This document shows positions 22,850-37,800 of a stretch of DNA of 64,000 bases, in pieces (the stretch's first letter is position 1; each line of letters begins with the position of its first letter). A program made the translations under genes and the position numbers. The notes below the pieces were generated by a model. That model worked only from the letters and a program-made list of their open reading frames with translations. It did not search any database and was not told the DNA's origin. The DNA comes from Anticarsia gemmatalis (taxonomy: Eukaryota; Arthropoda; Insecta; Lepidoptera; Erebidae): NCBI RefSeq assembly GCF_050436995.1, contig NC_134763.1, positions 2,914,001-2,978,000 of the forward strand, read 5' to 3'.

Positions 22850-25800
22850 TTATTCAGAACTGCGTTTGCTCAATAGTGACGTCATACTTTCGCGGTTGAG
22901 TTTCTTCGCGTAGTCCATAGGAGTATGGCCGAGGATGTCCTTGGTGTCAGTACAAGCGCCCTGCTTGATCAGATACTCGGCAGCGTCTTGACGATTGCAG
23001 AGAACGGCCTGAAAAAATAAGGAAACACATTAGATGCTTCAAGCGTGATATATGTTATTCTAGCGGCCCGCCCAGCTTTGCTCGGCTTAACAAGTTATTT
23101 TACAAAAAAACTTTTATTTTTTTACATATAAGCCTTTCTCTTCAATTACTATATTAATTAAAAAACCGCATCGAAATCCGTTGCGTAGTTTTGACGATGC
23201 AAGCATAACAAAGGGTCAGACAGCCAAAACCGCTTCCATAATTAATAACAAACGATTCTATAAATATGATAAATGTTTAAAAAGTTTTTAATGATAGACG
23301 TGCGAGTTTTTTCGGACGTTGATAAAATTTTGTACAGAAGATAGTTTACAACAAGTATTAAGTAAATGGATATTGGGAGAAAGTTCTATGCGAGAAAAGT
23401 CACGGGTAGACCATATATCATATAATCAGACATAGCATGTATAAATAAACTGCAGCTATCTTAATTTCAATTAACTATGGCATAAGTCATGCAGAGGAAA
23501 TTGTTTCATAACAAACACGTAACTCATTGTAGAATTGGAAAACCCAGTGCATCTTTATTGATTCTGTAGTAAAATGAGACAGACGGGTATTCACCGGGAA
23601 TAGCATTATTGAAGATGTAGTGATGTGCTGAAGTTACTAAATTAGTTTTTTGTTATTACTAGTTGAGATGCGTGACTTTGTTCATGAGAAAATTGAGGAT
23701 TTGATAGCGAAATTTCTAGTTTTAGAACAACATTTCCGATATAGTGAAAAGAAATTGCATGCCCGAAAGTATGTATATAAATAGATATTGAAAGGACGCT
23801 ATGTCTTTACCGGTACTGCGAATCTCAAGATTGCAGAAGGAACCAGAAACCAATTTTATCAGAAAATTTAGGCTCTTCTCAATTACAATAATGGTGCCGT
23901 GAAATACGCCAGTTGCCTAATACAAGGAACGTTACCAAACTACAGGCTACTACTATTGAAGACGATAAACATTTAAAAAAAATGCAGTATATTTCTTGAC
24001 AAAATAATTATTATATCTTCAAAATTACAAGTAGTTTCCATCCATGATATTGTTCCCCACCCCCCTTTATGACGTTTACGTTCATCGAACTAATCTTTAT
24101 AAATACAAATACTATTGTCAAAAGTACCTTATGCAAGGGTGTCTGTAGAAGCTCATCATAAACATCGAAGCTGGCTCCAGCGAGTCGAAGGGACTCCAGC
24201 TTGCTGATGGTGCCGTTCCTGATAGCAGTCGTCATGATGTCTGTGACCGGCAGCAGGTCGGAGGTCGCGAGGTGAGCGCCGCACCTCAAGAGTATGCTGA
24301 TGATGTAAGGGTCGTCGCGAAGAACCGCTGTGATGAGAGGACATTCACCGTTCCTGGGGAAAAAATGTTACAAATAATTTTATTAACAATCTCATTGTGA
24401 TGAGCAGCTGGTTGTTTATGCCGAATGGCTTATCCAGTGCAGATATTTTGTCTATTCTATCACTCTCATAGTCCTCTTATTAAACAATATGAATTCAGGA
24501 ACAGGATCAACGAGCCTTTATTTATGATCTAAATCAACTTACATTTGTCACATTGTTATCTAAAAACGTAACGAAACCTGACTGTTTTAATCGCATTTAC
24601 TTCTAAGATTAGTAGTTGAGTTATATCAGAGAATTACTAGACTCATGCTAGTAAAACTACAAAAACATAACATAAATGTCAGCCATACTTTGTCTTAAAG
24701 TGCACGTTGGCCCCACTTTTGAGTAGATACTCCACGATGTGAGGGTTTCCTTGCAGAATGGCTTCGTGCAGCGGTGTCTTGCCTTCCGTGTCCTCCGCGT
24801 TTACATCGGCTCCCATATCTGAAAGAGAGTACAGATTTAAAATTTAAATAAATCTATATTAATACTTTTGTATTCTAAAAACTGCATAAAATAATTTGTG
24901 CTTTTGTTTAAACGTTCTTCAAAAATTACTATGCCGATAAAATACGCAGTAATGATAAAAATTATTCAACATTAGTCGATTTAAAAAATAAAATATTAGA
25001 TACAATTTCACATCCCTAAACCAGAAACAATAACAATTTAAAAATGACTTTCTACCCTATGGTCGGGGACGTTCAGAGGAGAAACCGGCCGTGAGGTATC
25101 ATGAAAACTATTTTCTACCTAAACTATTAAATAATATGTACTTATGAATTCCGCTGTATTTTGTTTTTGTAATCTGCGTTGTCGGTATCGATATTTGTTT
25201 ATCTTTATATGATTTTTAGGAATACTAAGATACATACATGAACTAAACAATGGTTTTATTTTAATTTATATAATCTGACAACCTAGTAGAGAGCCCTGGC
25301 ATGTGCGATTTATTTTAGATATTTCAGAAATTTTAATTTAAATTTACCTACCTACTTTAAAAACAACGTATCTGTATGAAACAGGCTACCATCAGTTACA
25401 AACTTTGCATACAGGGCTCTCTTTTTAGTTGTTGGACTAAAGATATAATAAGTACCAACATTATATTTCTTAGCCATTTTATAATCGACATTATTCCATC
25501 GAAAAATAAGAAACGGAATACAAAAATACATGTTTATTATTACATTTTATTTGAATAAATTGGAATATCACATTTTTCTATATTTATCTTACTACTAATT
25601 TCAATTTTATAGAGATCGCTTATCTCTAACTCACAAATATACAAAGTGAGAAATAATTTTAATAAAGATCACAATTAAAGGAATACAATATCATATTTCA
25701 AAACTACTATACTTAACTACACACTTAAAGACAAAACTCTGGAAAAGTTCACTAAAAGACAAAAAACTGGAAAAGTTAAACTCGTCCACAGCGCTTCTGC

Positions 25801-28800
25801 AGCCGCTGCAGGTTGCTCTAGTACGCTTTTCGCCTCAGAGATTTTTAGAAGGTTATGTCGCAAAAGTAAAATAAGACTATTCATATTTTTTATGAACTTA
25901 ATTATTATCAAAACTTTTTGGATTTACTTCTTCAGGACTGCACTGGTCATTTCTTAAAGCTGTTATAAAAAAAATACACTTGTAATAAACAAATCTTCGA
26001 TAACTCAGCAGTTAGGTTAGTGTTATCATTGCACATGGAAGATGTCCACAGCCCAAATCAAAAAAATAAATTAGTTGCTTCACAGATAGTTGTTTCGGTA
26101 TCCGCCGGATTCCATAAAGTTAGCTATTACACATATTTTACAAAAACAAACCAAAACAAATGCTAACCTAATAGTTTTCTGACGACTCCTTCGTCGCCAT
26201 GCTTGATGCCGTAGAATAAGAGTGAAGAATACACGTTGTCTGTCACTTCGTCCAGTTTCTTTGGTGATTGGATGTTCAGACTGGAAGCTAGAGCATCTTT
26301 CAGAGTTTGATCCTGAGGGGGGAAAGGGCAGATTATAAAATGATCAATACATTTTTTTTCAAATAACAGTTAATGGCAAGAAGTCCTAGAACCCTAAACC
26401 TATTGTCTTAGTTTTAGTTGCGAGTGGACGTTCGGCATAAAAATGGTCAACCAATTTTAGGCATATCTTTCAGAAGATTCCAACTATTATTATTAAGACA
26501 GTAGGTATAGTAGGTTTTACATATAAATCTTTAAAAGAGGACTTTCATATATACAATTTCATTAAAAGTTACTTATTTAAATTCATGAAAAGGACTCACC
26601 TGGATGAAAATAGATGACATGTTAGTGAGTTCACCTCTGATGTTTTGACCCATCATCTGTAAACAAGAAATAACTAAAGCACTTATACAACATTTAAAAA
26701 TTTAAGTTAACGTCATTTTATTTTATCCAATCCATTTTTTTAAAGATTTGAATTCACGCGGATACTGCGGTAGTACTAAATCGTGTATTCATTCGTGGTC
26801 TTCTAAACAGACTATTGCTTAAACGGAATTCAGTGAAGTAAAACATTCCATGTAAGTACTAATTTACTAAGAGGATGCATTACTTAATTACCACCGAACG
26901 ATACCGCGATGCTTAATTACTTTCTGTAGGTACCTACTGATCTAACAAAGAAAATATAATTCTACTCAAACAATAACTAGAAATTAGTTTTTCATCTCAA
27001 AAGTACTTTTTTTAATCAGGCCTGCCCTGTGCATGTTCAGGCTTAGCACGAAATAGATCCTTTCAGTTAATAAAAACATTTAAACGCCCTATACGGAGTT
27101 TGATCCTAAAATCATAATCATCAGTGTATATATTGCCGTTCAGACCTCATGTAGCAGCTAAAACACAAAAAAAATCTGACCTCAATTTTCTCTTCATAAG
27201 TCAGTTCAGTCTTGGACAGTACATACGACAGTTTGGTAAGAGCCGCTTCTGGTGTCATATCGTAGCCGGATACTACTCCAGCCTTTGCTATAGCCTGTTG
27301 AAAAGAATTAATTTAATGTTCAGTATCTCTGTGTAAAGCCGTTTGCCCACTTAAACTCTAACCTTATACAATTATTTTACAATTTGATAGTTCCGCAACA
27401 TCTCGATTGTGGTCCAACACAACACCGTAGCTCTTGAGCTAATTGGAAAATAGATTTGAACGGTCGAAGGTATAATTGTAGCCAAAATTGGCGGATAAGT
27501 ATAACAATAAAAGGGTCTTTGAATTGACCCCGTAATTGCTTGAGTATCTAACCAACCCATTACAATCGGCACTCCGAGGAGCTCAACAATGATATCGTCT
27601 TAATAGTGTTGGAGCTATAAAGCATTCCATAAAAGATTATTCATCGTAATCAGAATCCGTTAAAGTATTATTGGGGTGTATAGAAGACGTCATTACAATT
27701 TGTGAATATGGCAATAACAAGCCTTGCAGAAGGCAAAGAACGAATACAAAAGACGTAGACTAGGAGTGAGGACGGAACTGAAGGAAGCCGTCGTTGCTAC
27801 GTCTCCGTCACCCGCGCCAAAAGACGGTATTTTTATCGTGTGTGATATTTTAGTAGTTAAGTACATAATAATATGTGAATTTTTATTAAGGGGTTATCTA
27901 TACAATTATAAAGGCGAATGACTGGAGGTCAGTGTTAAAGGAAATTACCGTAGTGATAGAAGTACAGTTGTACTGACATCATGTTGTGTTTCATTGTTGC
28001 TGAGACTGGTTTTGTTCTTAATTACGTATGGAAGTCGATATCAAATCCAATCACATTTTATCAATAAAAATAGTCAAGTTATGTAATACTTTTGTGTATT
28101 TATTTTTGACAAATGCAAAATATAATCAATACCATACTTTTTTGAGTCAAAATTCACGTTAAAAAAAGTATGGTTCAAAATATGACACTGTCTTTTTTAA
28201 CTGCAGCGACCAAGGCCAGTGTAACCCATAGATTATACATTTAGTGTAACCTGCGCCGAAAAGTCAATCAAAGTTAAAATACATGTTCTCGTTCATTTGC
28301 GTATAATTTCATATGAATCAGAAACCATGCCCAAAACACTCGCATCTAGTAGTTTTAACCAAATAAACCATGTTTTTTTTCTGAAAATATTGTTAACATG
28401 CTACTCACTTGTCCAGTGGCGTACAATGCAGCGACTGAGCCAGTGGTGCACTGAGTGATGTTCACGATGATCACTCCACGTTGCACCGCCTTCTGTATAG
28501 TCTCAATGATGTCGTGACGATTTGCAGGAATATTGCCGGCTCCGTATGTCTCAATCACCAGACCTAGGTAAATAAATAAATATAAATGAACAACTGAAAC
28601 TAACACCACAGTCATCTGCTTCCAAATTGACCAGAGCTTGTAGTATGGTAAAAATAAATAAATCAATGAACAACTCACACACCCCCGGTTTCTGAGTACA
28701 TTAAGAGGTAGTTTATCTATGCAATATTTATTTATGAGTTTTGACGCTATTGAATAGATAAACTACCGTTAAATGTACCTCAGAAACCGGGGGACAGTTA

Positions 28801-31800
28801 TCTGAATCCAAATAATACAGAGATTGTACTATGGTAACCACAAAACCGATAAAAACTTCTAACATAAGCAATCGAAATATTTCGACTTAAAAAAATATTA
28901 CTTTTAATAATATTGTGTCATTATCGGAGTACGGCTGAAAGCCGACATCGCCATAAAATTAACCAAAAAGCAATGTATGGCATGGCTGAGGGGACTTATA
29001 ATATCTTAAATGAGGCTTTTACCAAGCCGTGGAATCACTATCGGGTTAAATGATAATAAAAAATATTTCTGCAAATAGAAACCATAACATTATTATTTAT
29101 ACTAACATCAAGACTAACATCGTGGCTGCCGATAACAGTAAAATCTCACACGCTATCAGTAGTTTAATTACGTTACACAATGCCTTTTTATCATCAAATG
29201 TGAAGTTCAAACTGCTCAGATTTACATTAGCATTCATTCAAGCGGAATATTTCTTCATTGTTTCTCTTTCAATTTAAATTATGTCTGGGGTTTTCCCAAG
29301 ATTCTAGATTTAGCTCAATGTATGACTAACTGCTATGAGAATAACATGTAAGTATGTCTAAAGGAGCGGTTTATAAAGTTCCTATGTGTGTACCCGTGAC
29401 TATCTCCGTGGTGCATCGGTTGTGTATCAGTCATGTGAAGGTTCATATCCCGAGTCGGACCAAAAAGTTATTCATTTTGTTTATTAAGAAATCCTCCATG
29501 CCCAGAGTATAAGAGTTGAGGTCGCAACAAAACATAAAGCTACTTAAAATGACGAAAAAAACTGACGCCGTTCTAAATTAATGTTGTCGAAAAAATGCCA
29601 TCTTACATCAATCTAAAGCCCAATAAAAAGTTTCTTACCCAAAATCGGTGGTTGGCAAGCAGACTTCACAGCTTCAATCCCAATACTGGGGAACATTCTC
29701 AACAAGCCCACGTTTTTAGACATCTTGGCGTGGACGTGGAACTTCTCGATGACACTGGGCTTGAAAATAGCGGCTTTATTGACTTCCATGTCTAAGCCGA
29801 CTTTGACGATCGGTTCTGCGTTAGGAGAGTCAAACGCGAAAAGATTTTTCACGGAGATTTTGCGAGTACTGAGGACAAAATAATGGTAGTGGGTAAATAG
29901 AAACATTGTTGAAATTTAATAAAGTGGTAATTCCAGTGCAGCTGAGTTAAACTACGCGTCGACTGGATCAGACTCAGTGGTCGCAAAGCTTTAACATCGA
30001 GTCCACGAGTTGCTACTATTTTCATAAATAAGTTGATCTTTTACGTTGCAGGCAAGTGTATAAATGATACGTACTAAAATACACTTAACGTTCACTTTTA
30101 CTTACCAGTGAATTTCCCAAAAACTTCTTCTAACCAATCAAACCGATCTTCTATTATCATTATCAGCATCATGTGAATGAAAACAACTACCGTAGAAAGA
30201 TAATAAAAAAGTAAAGAGCATTAACTTACCGATTGCCTCGGAACAGTTTGCCGTAGAAGAAAATGGTAACTTCGGGAATGTTGAAACCTCCAGCAATGAT
30301 GAGAGACGACACGAAGTTGTCCACTCCATCACTTCGAGGCTCAAAGATGGGAATCTGGACAAATATTGAATTTGGTTAAGTAAAAAGCCATCTATCGGTG
30401 CACTTTCATAAGCAAGTCAGAGAACTAATTTCTGACCAAAAGATAAAGTAGTAGGAGTAGTAGCAAAAATTCAATAATCTAAAGCATATTCAGATCATAA
30501 TTATCATTCTGTCAATGTAAATTTAACGTGTACCGAAATACTTTTGAGCATCACTCAAAATTGATTGATATTTCTGCATACGACTGAGAGCTTAATAATA
30601 ATACTTAGTAAAAACTAAGACGCTTTAAAACATACCTGTGATCCAGTAAGCACTACTGCTTTGCCAATATTCTCAAACATGAAGGAGAGAGCGGACGCGG
30701 TGTAGCAGAGTGTGTCTGTTCCGTGGAGTACCACGAAACCATCGTATTGCTCATAATGCGTCTGAAACAAATACCACAGCTTAGAAGAACACACACACAA
30801 TTTCGTTTTTTTGAGAAACTTTTGGAAATTGTCACGTTGGTCCAGAACTGCATAAGTAACCTATTTTTTTTCGAAAATACTGCAAATTGTTGCGATACTG
30901 ACTGCTTCAGTCTGATAAGCCTCTAAATTAGCCTGAAAACTTCTAGATACTGGTATGTCCAGTCTGATCAAATGAGCCTGGAAACTTGTATGTAATGGTC
31001 CATACCTTGATGTCTTCTGCAATTTTGATCCACTCCACTTCGGTCATATCAGATGAGTCCAGCAACGGATCATACTCTTGGATATCGTATAAAATCCGAA
31101 AGCTTATGTCGTCTGTCTCTGTAGAAATACACGATATATTAATTAGGAAGCAAAAATAAAATATTCAATACATATATATATTCGCTTAGCCTTTGTTCCA
31201 AACTATGTTGGAGTCGGCTTCCAGTCTTACCGGATGCAGCTGGATACCAGTGTTTTACATGGAGCGACTGCCTATCTGACCTCCAAAACCCAGTTACTTG
31301 GGTATTAACACGATACCCTTCGGTAAGACTGGTTGTCAGACTTTCAAGCTTTCTGACTACTGTTAACGACTGTCAAAGATCTTCGAAAATGACAGCCGGG
31401 ACCCACAATTTAACGTGCCTTCCGAAACACGGAGGAACTCGATATGTATAAGATGGTCACCCATCCACGGAACAACCTCGGCAAGCGTAGCTTAACCTCA
31501 GAGATCGATCCGTTCGGCTGTTGTAAACTAAGCCACGAGCTCCTCCGCAAAATATTCAATACATGTAATTGGTTAAAATTACATTAGTATATTGTAGTTT
31601 TTTGTAGTTCAAGGAGGTGCTATTTTTATTATTATTATTATACAACTCCTAGAGACAAAACTAATTTAAATATTTCTTCTATGTAGAAAAGGGAATGAAG
31701 GCGGTTTAGGCGCATTAGGGCTAATTCTCATTATGGCAACCGACTCGCTAATGGACTACTTCTCATTATGGCCACTTCTCATTTTGGCTACTTCTGAATA

Positions 31801-34800
31801 CGGCTACTTCTCACTTGGGCTACTTCTCATTAGGGCTACTTCTCACTTGGGCTACTTCTCGTTAGGGCTACTTTTGTTTATTGAAATAAATACTGTCTTT
31901 ATGTACCTACATATAAACATGTTTATACATTCATAAGAGATGAATGACATTATTATAAGAATAAATCAACATTAATTGAACCAATGTAATAGGTAAGTAT
32001 ACAATGATATAAGTATTACTTCTTGTAATTACTTTAATCTGGTTTGAAAAGGTATAAAAAGTACTTACGAAACTAAAAAATTGTCAAATAACAGTTCTTA
32101 CATTTTTAAAGAAAATGACTTATTACCAGCCTCTTACATAAAGGAATCTACTGATTGTTAATTATTGTGTTGATTTATGCTTCTATAAATATATACCTAA
32201 TTAATATTGTTTGTTGATTATTGTGTGGATTTATGTTGATTTTATTGAAATTCAAGTAATTAAAAGAAGTGACACCTAGTAATGTTTACATATCCTTTAA
32301 CTATTGATTTGTGTATGTTATAAATAAATGTTAGTTTCAAACCAGACTAAAGTAATTACAAGAAGTAATCTTATAACATTGTATACTTACCAATTACATT
32401 GGTTCAATTAATGTTGATTTATTCTTATAATAATGTCATTAATCTCTTATGAATGAATAAACATGTTATATTATATGTACATAAAGACAGCATTTATTTC
32501 AATAAACATTCCCCAATTTTGAGAAGTAGCCCAAGTGAGAAGTTGCCCTAATGAGAAGTAGCCCAAGTGAGAAGTAGCCCTAATGAGAAGTAGCCAAAAT
32601 GAGAAGTGGCCATAATGAGAAGTAGTCCATTAGCGAGTCGGTTGCCATAATGAGAATTAGCCCTAATGCGCCTAAACCATGAAGGCTACTTTCACAGATG
32701 TTGCGACTCCTGCGCCTTCGACTGACCTAACCCTATAATCTTTCAGTGTCGTGAGATTCTTAAAAATACCATTAGATACTTACTTGGCAAAACAAAGAAC
32801 GACTTTAAAGTCTTGTCAGTAGGGTTGGACTTGATCATACGGTCGTAATAGCCAGTGTCGTGCAACTGTGGGTATTTGCGGATCGACGGCTTGAACATGT
32901 TCTTCCCCGGTGACAACCCTGGAATATTGGAACAGATTATAGTCCAACAACTTTGTAGAGAGTAGTGTATGCAAGGTCCGCAGCTGGTGGAGATGTATAA
33001 AATTCAGAATTTACGCCATCAGTGACCCGCAGACTTATGCAGTATCGGACAGTAGCCTGTTCGATACAGCTACTTGATTTTGAAAATACACAGAATTATT
33101 GACTAAAGAGAAAGAAAATAACTTAATTGGATACAGAATTAATAACATAGTAAGATAGATATAACCATTGTTTTAACTAAATACAACTGTCGATAAACAA
33201 ATTGGGCTTATGCTACTCAAAAGGCTGTAGCTCAACATTTGTCACTGTTCACTAGGTAACTGTGGCATTCATCTGAAGCCCGTTTGAGTTCCTCAAACAA
33301 TAACAACATTGCATGACATAAATCGTCCACGCTCTTGCAGGCTTTTCCTAAGTTGTCGGACTATAGTGCAGTCAATTAAGCTTAAATTAGGTAAGAATCT
33401 CGGAATTCGAGATACCCAGCTGTAAGTCTGTAAATACTTGTATATTGACACCCTAAAAGTTGTCTCAAAACCTACATATGGTAGGGTGTACGCAACTATA
33501 AAATTTCAAGGTCCAAAGTCCCAAAAACCGGTTTTTTGAGCTTTTTTTGTAAATATCTCATTTCCTATGGAATTTTTGCATTCGTATTCATTACCAATAT
33601 TGTACAGTATAAAATTCTCTACAAATTTTGTTTGAATTTTTTTTTTACGGTGAACCGTTTTCGGGATAGAGGGGGGAGAGCGCGCGGTCACAGGATCATT
33701 TCAAGTCAACCGGTGCCTCCGGTCGAAGATGCGCCATATATATTATAGTTGATGAACTATCGATAAATCAATGATTAATAAATATTTGTCAATTTCTATT
33801 AACTATTACATTATGTTTTATCATTTTTTTCATAACCTGTCCACTTTTTATTCAGTATTAATTAACTTATCAACACTTACCTGCCCATGTAATTGCAGAA
33901 TTTTTCATGAAAATATAGGCACTATATTTGAATTTTAACCTCATTAATATTAATAACTTCTTACATGATGAAAAAAAAACAAATAAATCAGTATTATTGA
34001 AAAGATATAGATTTAATATAATTATGAAGAAAATTATGACACCAATGACTTTTCGAAGTTACATATGTGTGTATTAGAAATAATTGTCACATGCTCCAAC
34101 GGTGAAGGAAAACATCATACATTTATTGAGGGCATGCAAAGTCCCCAACCCGCACTTGGCCAGCGTGGTGGACTCTAGGCCTAACCCCTCCCTCATTACG
34201 GGAGAAGACCCTTGCTCAGCAGTGGGACAGTAATGGGTTAAACGCGCTAATCTCAGGAACTACTGGCTCGAATTGAAAAAATATTTTTGTGTTGACCATT
34301 TACCGAGGCAGGCTATAAGCTATATAACATCACGCTTTGGCCATTAGGAGCGGATTAGCAACGAAAATTGTTAGAAAAACGGGGAAAATTATGACTCATT
34401 CTCTCTCAAGTGACGCAAGCGAAGTTGCGCGGGTCAGCTAGTTATTAATAAATAGATACATTTTAGTTTAAGTTTAAGTTAACTAGTCCGATCAGGCAAT
34501 TGTTCATAATATTGATAGCCCCGATACAGGCTGCGCCTAGTGAGGTTGTCGTAGTTATAAGCATAATTTTGTAATACTGGACTGGTAATAAATGATTTTA
34601 TTTTTTTATTTATTTATTTATTATTATAATCATTGATTTATCGATAGTTCATCAACTATATATGGCGCATCTTCGACCGGAGGCACCGGTTGACTTGAAA
34701 TGATCCTGTGACCGCGCGCTCTCCGCCCTCTATCTCGAAAACGGTTCACCGTAAAAAAAAAATTCAAACAAAATTTGTAGAGAATTTTATACTGTACAAT

Positions 34801-37800
34801 ATTGGTAATGAATACGAATGCAAAAATTCCATAGGAAATGAGATATTTACAAAAAATGCTCAAAAAACCGGTTTTTGGGACTTTGGACCTTGAAATTTTA
34901 TAGTTGCGTACACCCTACCATATGTAGGTTTTGAGACAACTTTTAGGGTGTCAATATACAAGTATTTACAGACTTACAGCTGGGTATCTCGAATTCCGAG
35001 GTGAACTTACTATAATGACTGGACTATATAGTGCCTGGGCGGAACAAGACTGAACAATTAATATTTTGTCAATGACTTGCTGGTTGTCGATATTGGTAGA
35101 AAATGGCGCTACTGCTTATGTTGTTCGATGTTATAAACAAGTCAAGTCAAGTGGTGTGTTTGCTCTCTCGACAGTCGTTCAGTCGCAAAATAACGATGTA
35201 AACACCCATTGCCTTCCACAATAGATTACATATTATGTTTACATACGAGTCTTGTTTACTTCAATATAGGCTTGTTGCACATGAAAAATATTCAATTTTG
35301 TCGATAATGTCTTCTTTGTGTAACGTATTAGCACACATTATTAGTATTATTTTTAGCACCTTTATGTATCCACAATCGGAAGAGTAATAAAGAATAAAGA
35401 GATTCTATTGTGAACACTAAAAATAAAAATATGCGAGCGGTTAAAACTACCGGTGTAATTTTCTCTATTTTCGTATTACAACCGGTAGATAGATAATATT
35501 TCTGCCTTTTTTCAAATTTAACTTTTTTTGTACATATCTACTATTAATTTTTGTTACTCCGCAAAAAGATCATCTTTACCTTATTCATATACCTTAGTTT
35601 AGACTGTTTAATGTAGATTATAGTTTACGTAAATATCTTCGTAAAGTTGTTATGTAGTACAGTTTGTTTTATAAATTAGATAATATGCACTAATTTTGAT
35701 ATCGTGACCACGACCACACCTCCTTAGACGTGGAAACGTTACGTCTTTTATGTATTTTACGAATCTATAAAAACATATAATACGTTCAGCTTCCTACCTT
35801 ATAAAAATTATCTAGTAATTTGTTTAACTGATATAGCTGTCGGTCTGGCGGCTACTACAAAAAATAAAACAAAATTCTCTTAAAATAACTTAATTTTCAA
35901 CCCATTTATGTTTAACTGCTGGGCAAGGATCATCTCCGAAATTGAGGGAGTGTTTAGGTCTTTACACCTGTTGAGGTCCACCTTGCTGGCCAAGTGCGAG
36001 ACTGCACAGATAAATAACTGTTTTTAACTGAATATTCTGTTTCATTTGATTCAACAAACTTCCGTTGTTCAGTTAAAATCTATACGAACACAGTAACTTC
36101 ATACAAGTATTTCGACGTATTCTTAATTTGTACGTGAACTTATCATCTTTCGATATGAGATTGCGTAATAGTATAACACAAACAAATATAACTCTCCGAG
36201 ATAATTACGACATAAAAATATTATGTACAGATAATTATACGCTCTATTTATTTAACTTAAGAATATATCTCTGACAATAAAGATTTTGATAAATTTATTT
36301 TGGTAGAAAAGACGATACTACTTTATAATATTAGGTCGGTGAAAAAGTCTTTTCGCATTATATGTATCTTTTCTCTACACAAAAAAGCTCGATATTTGGG
36401 TACCTCACGAGCTCACTGAAAGAAACCTCATGAACCGTGTACTCATTTGTGATTATTGAAGCCAAAGAGATTTTATTACAAGTTCATACTAATATAATGC
36501 GAAAAAACTTTTTCCCCGACCTAATATTATTAAGTGCATTAAGTCTTTCAGAAAACGTAGCACTGTCGGTCCTGAACTTGACTATTCACAGGTCGTGTGA
36601 GTTGTCCGTCCCATCGGGCTATAAGAGTAATAAAATAAATAGTATACCTGTGTATTGTACACACACCTGAACATTATAAACAATATCCTCCAACCAGCCG
36701 GCTTAAAAAAACTATAGACTGATAGTATTTCTCACTGCTGAATAGTTTGTTGATATTTAAGAGGTAAGAATATTTGGAAAGACACAGGACAAGGCAGAAC
36801 CCCAAAGAGAACTTGATAAAGAAATAATTTATTTTTGTATCAATGATTCTCATGGGCATATCAATTTACTCGAAGGTCAACCCGCTCCTCTCCGCGGGAA
36901 GTTGCTTATTACATTTTCACTCCGTGTTTTCAATTATCTTAATAGATTGATAGACTAGGAAAAGTGACCAGGGTATAGAAATAATACTTCGATTTTCTCT
37001 CCCATTTTTTTAGGATCGTATGCAATATTGATAGAGTTGAATGCAGGGTTTAATTACAATGCTTACATCTACCGTTAAAGCAATTTACCTATATTAAATT
37101 GATAAAAAGATACACATATTATTGTGACAAGGCATTGGTTAAGTTCCATTAATTTTAGACCCTTGATTGGCAGGAGAATACTCATTGACTTCGAGTGCAT
37201 CCCAAATTACACCACACAAGAATTGTGTGGTTAGACTGGCTAGTATATTTAAAGAATCAGTAGGTATATATAAACCGTTATTATTTTAAACTGTCTCAAG
37301 ACATCTCTATTCTACTTTAATTAATATAAACAGTCAACAGTGTTTAACATTAATTTTAAAGAGATTCGAAAGATTCTATAGATATGGTAGCGATAACAAA
37401 ATGTCACTATATTGTCCTACCGGTTTAGTTTTATATCTATAATTAAAATAACCTGCTCCGACCTCTAGCTGTTACTAAACATTCTGTGATAAAAATCTTG
37501 AGATCGTCACGCAGATTATTATCAACTAGTTGACCCGCGCAACTTCGCTTGCGTCACATAAGACAGAATGGGTCAAAATTTTCCCCGTTTTTGTAACATT
37601 TTTTATTGCTTCTCTGCTCCTATTGGTCGTAGCGTGATGATATATATCCTATAGCCTTCCTCGATAAATGGGCTATCTAACACTGAAAGATTTTTTCAAA
37701 TCGGACCAGTAGTTCCCGAGATTAGCGCGTTCAAACAAACAAACAAACAAACAAATAAACTCTTCAGCTTTATAATATTAGTATAGATAGTATAGATTAT

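Larger units (their letters stand above)
33399..35000. mobile_element. Large palindromic element with nested insertions
   Basis: The left arm (33399-33790) and right arm (34610-35000) are inverted copies of about 390 bases with only scattered differences. They start CTCGGAATTCGAGATACCC and end with its inverse. The centre holds an insertion mosaic: a SINE-type fragment (34035-34245) and a Helitron-like 3' part (34250-34441). The arms contain mirror-image 61-77 codon frames that simply reflect each other. No convincing target duplication was found. It lies in ASPG intron 1. Confidence 0.82.

Noticed and set aside
27724..27921. 65-codon open frame with a basic N-terminus in ASPG intron 7
   Set aside because: It loses coding character after about 35 codons, has no partner exon and lies within an ASPG intron on the other strand; not supported.
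31733..32640. Regularly spaced short repeats considered as a CRISPR array
   Set aside because: Eukaryotic context, no unique spacers between units, mirrored orientation and an 8-bp target duplication: these are subterminal repeats of a transposon.
33506..34893. Mirror-image 61-77 codon open frames
   Set aside because: They are the two arms of the palindromic element read in both directions, not genes.
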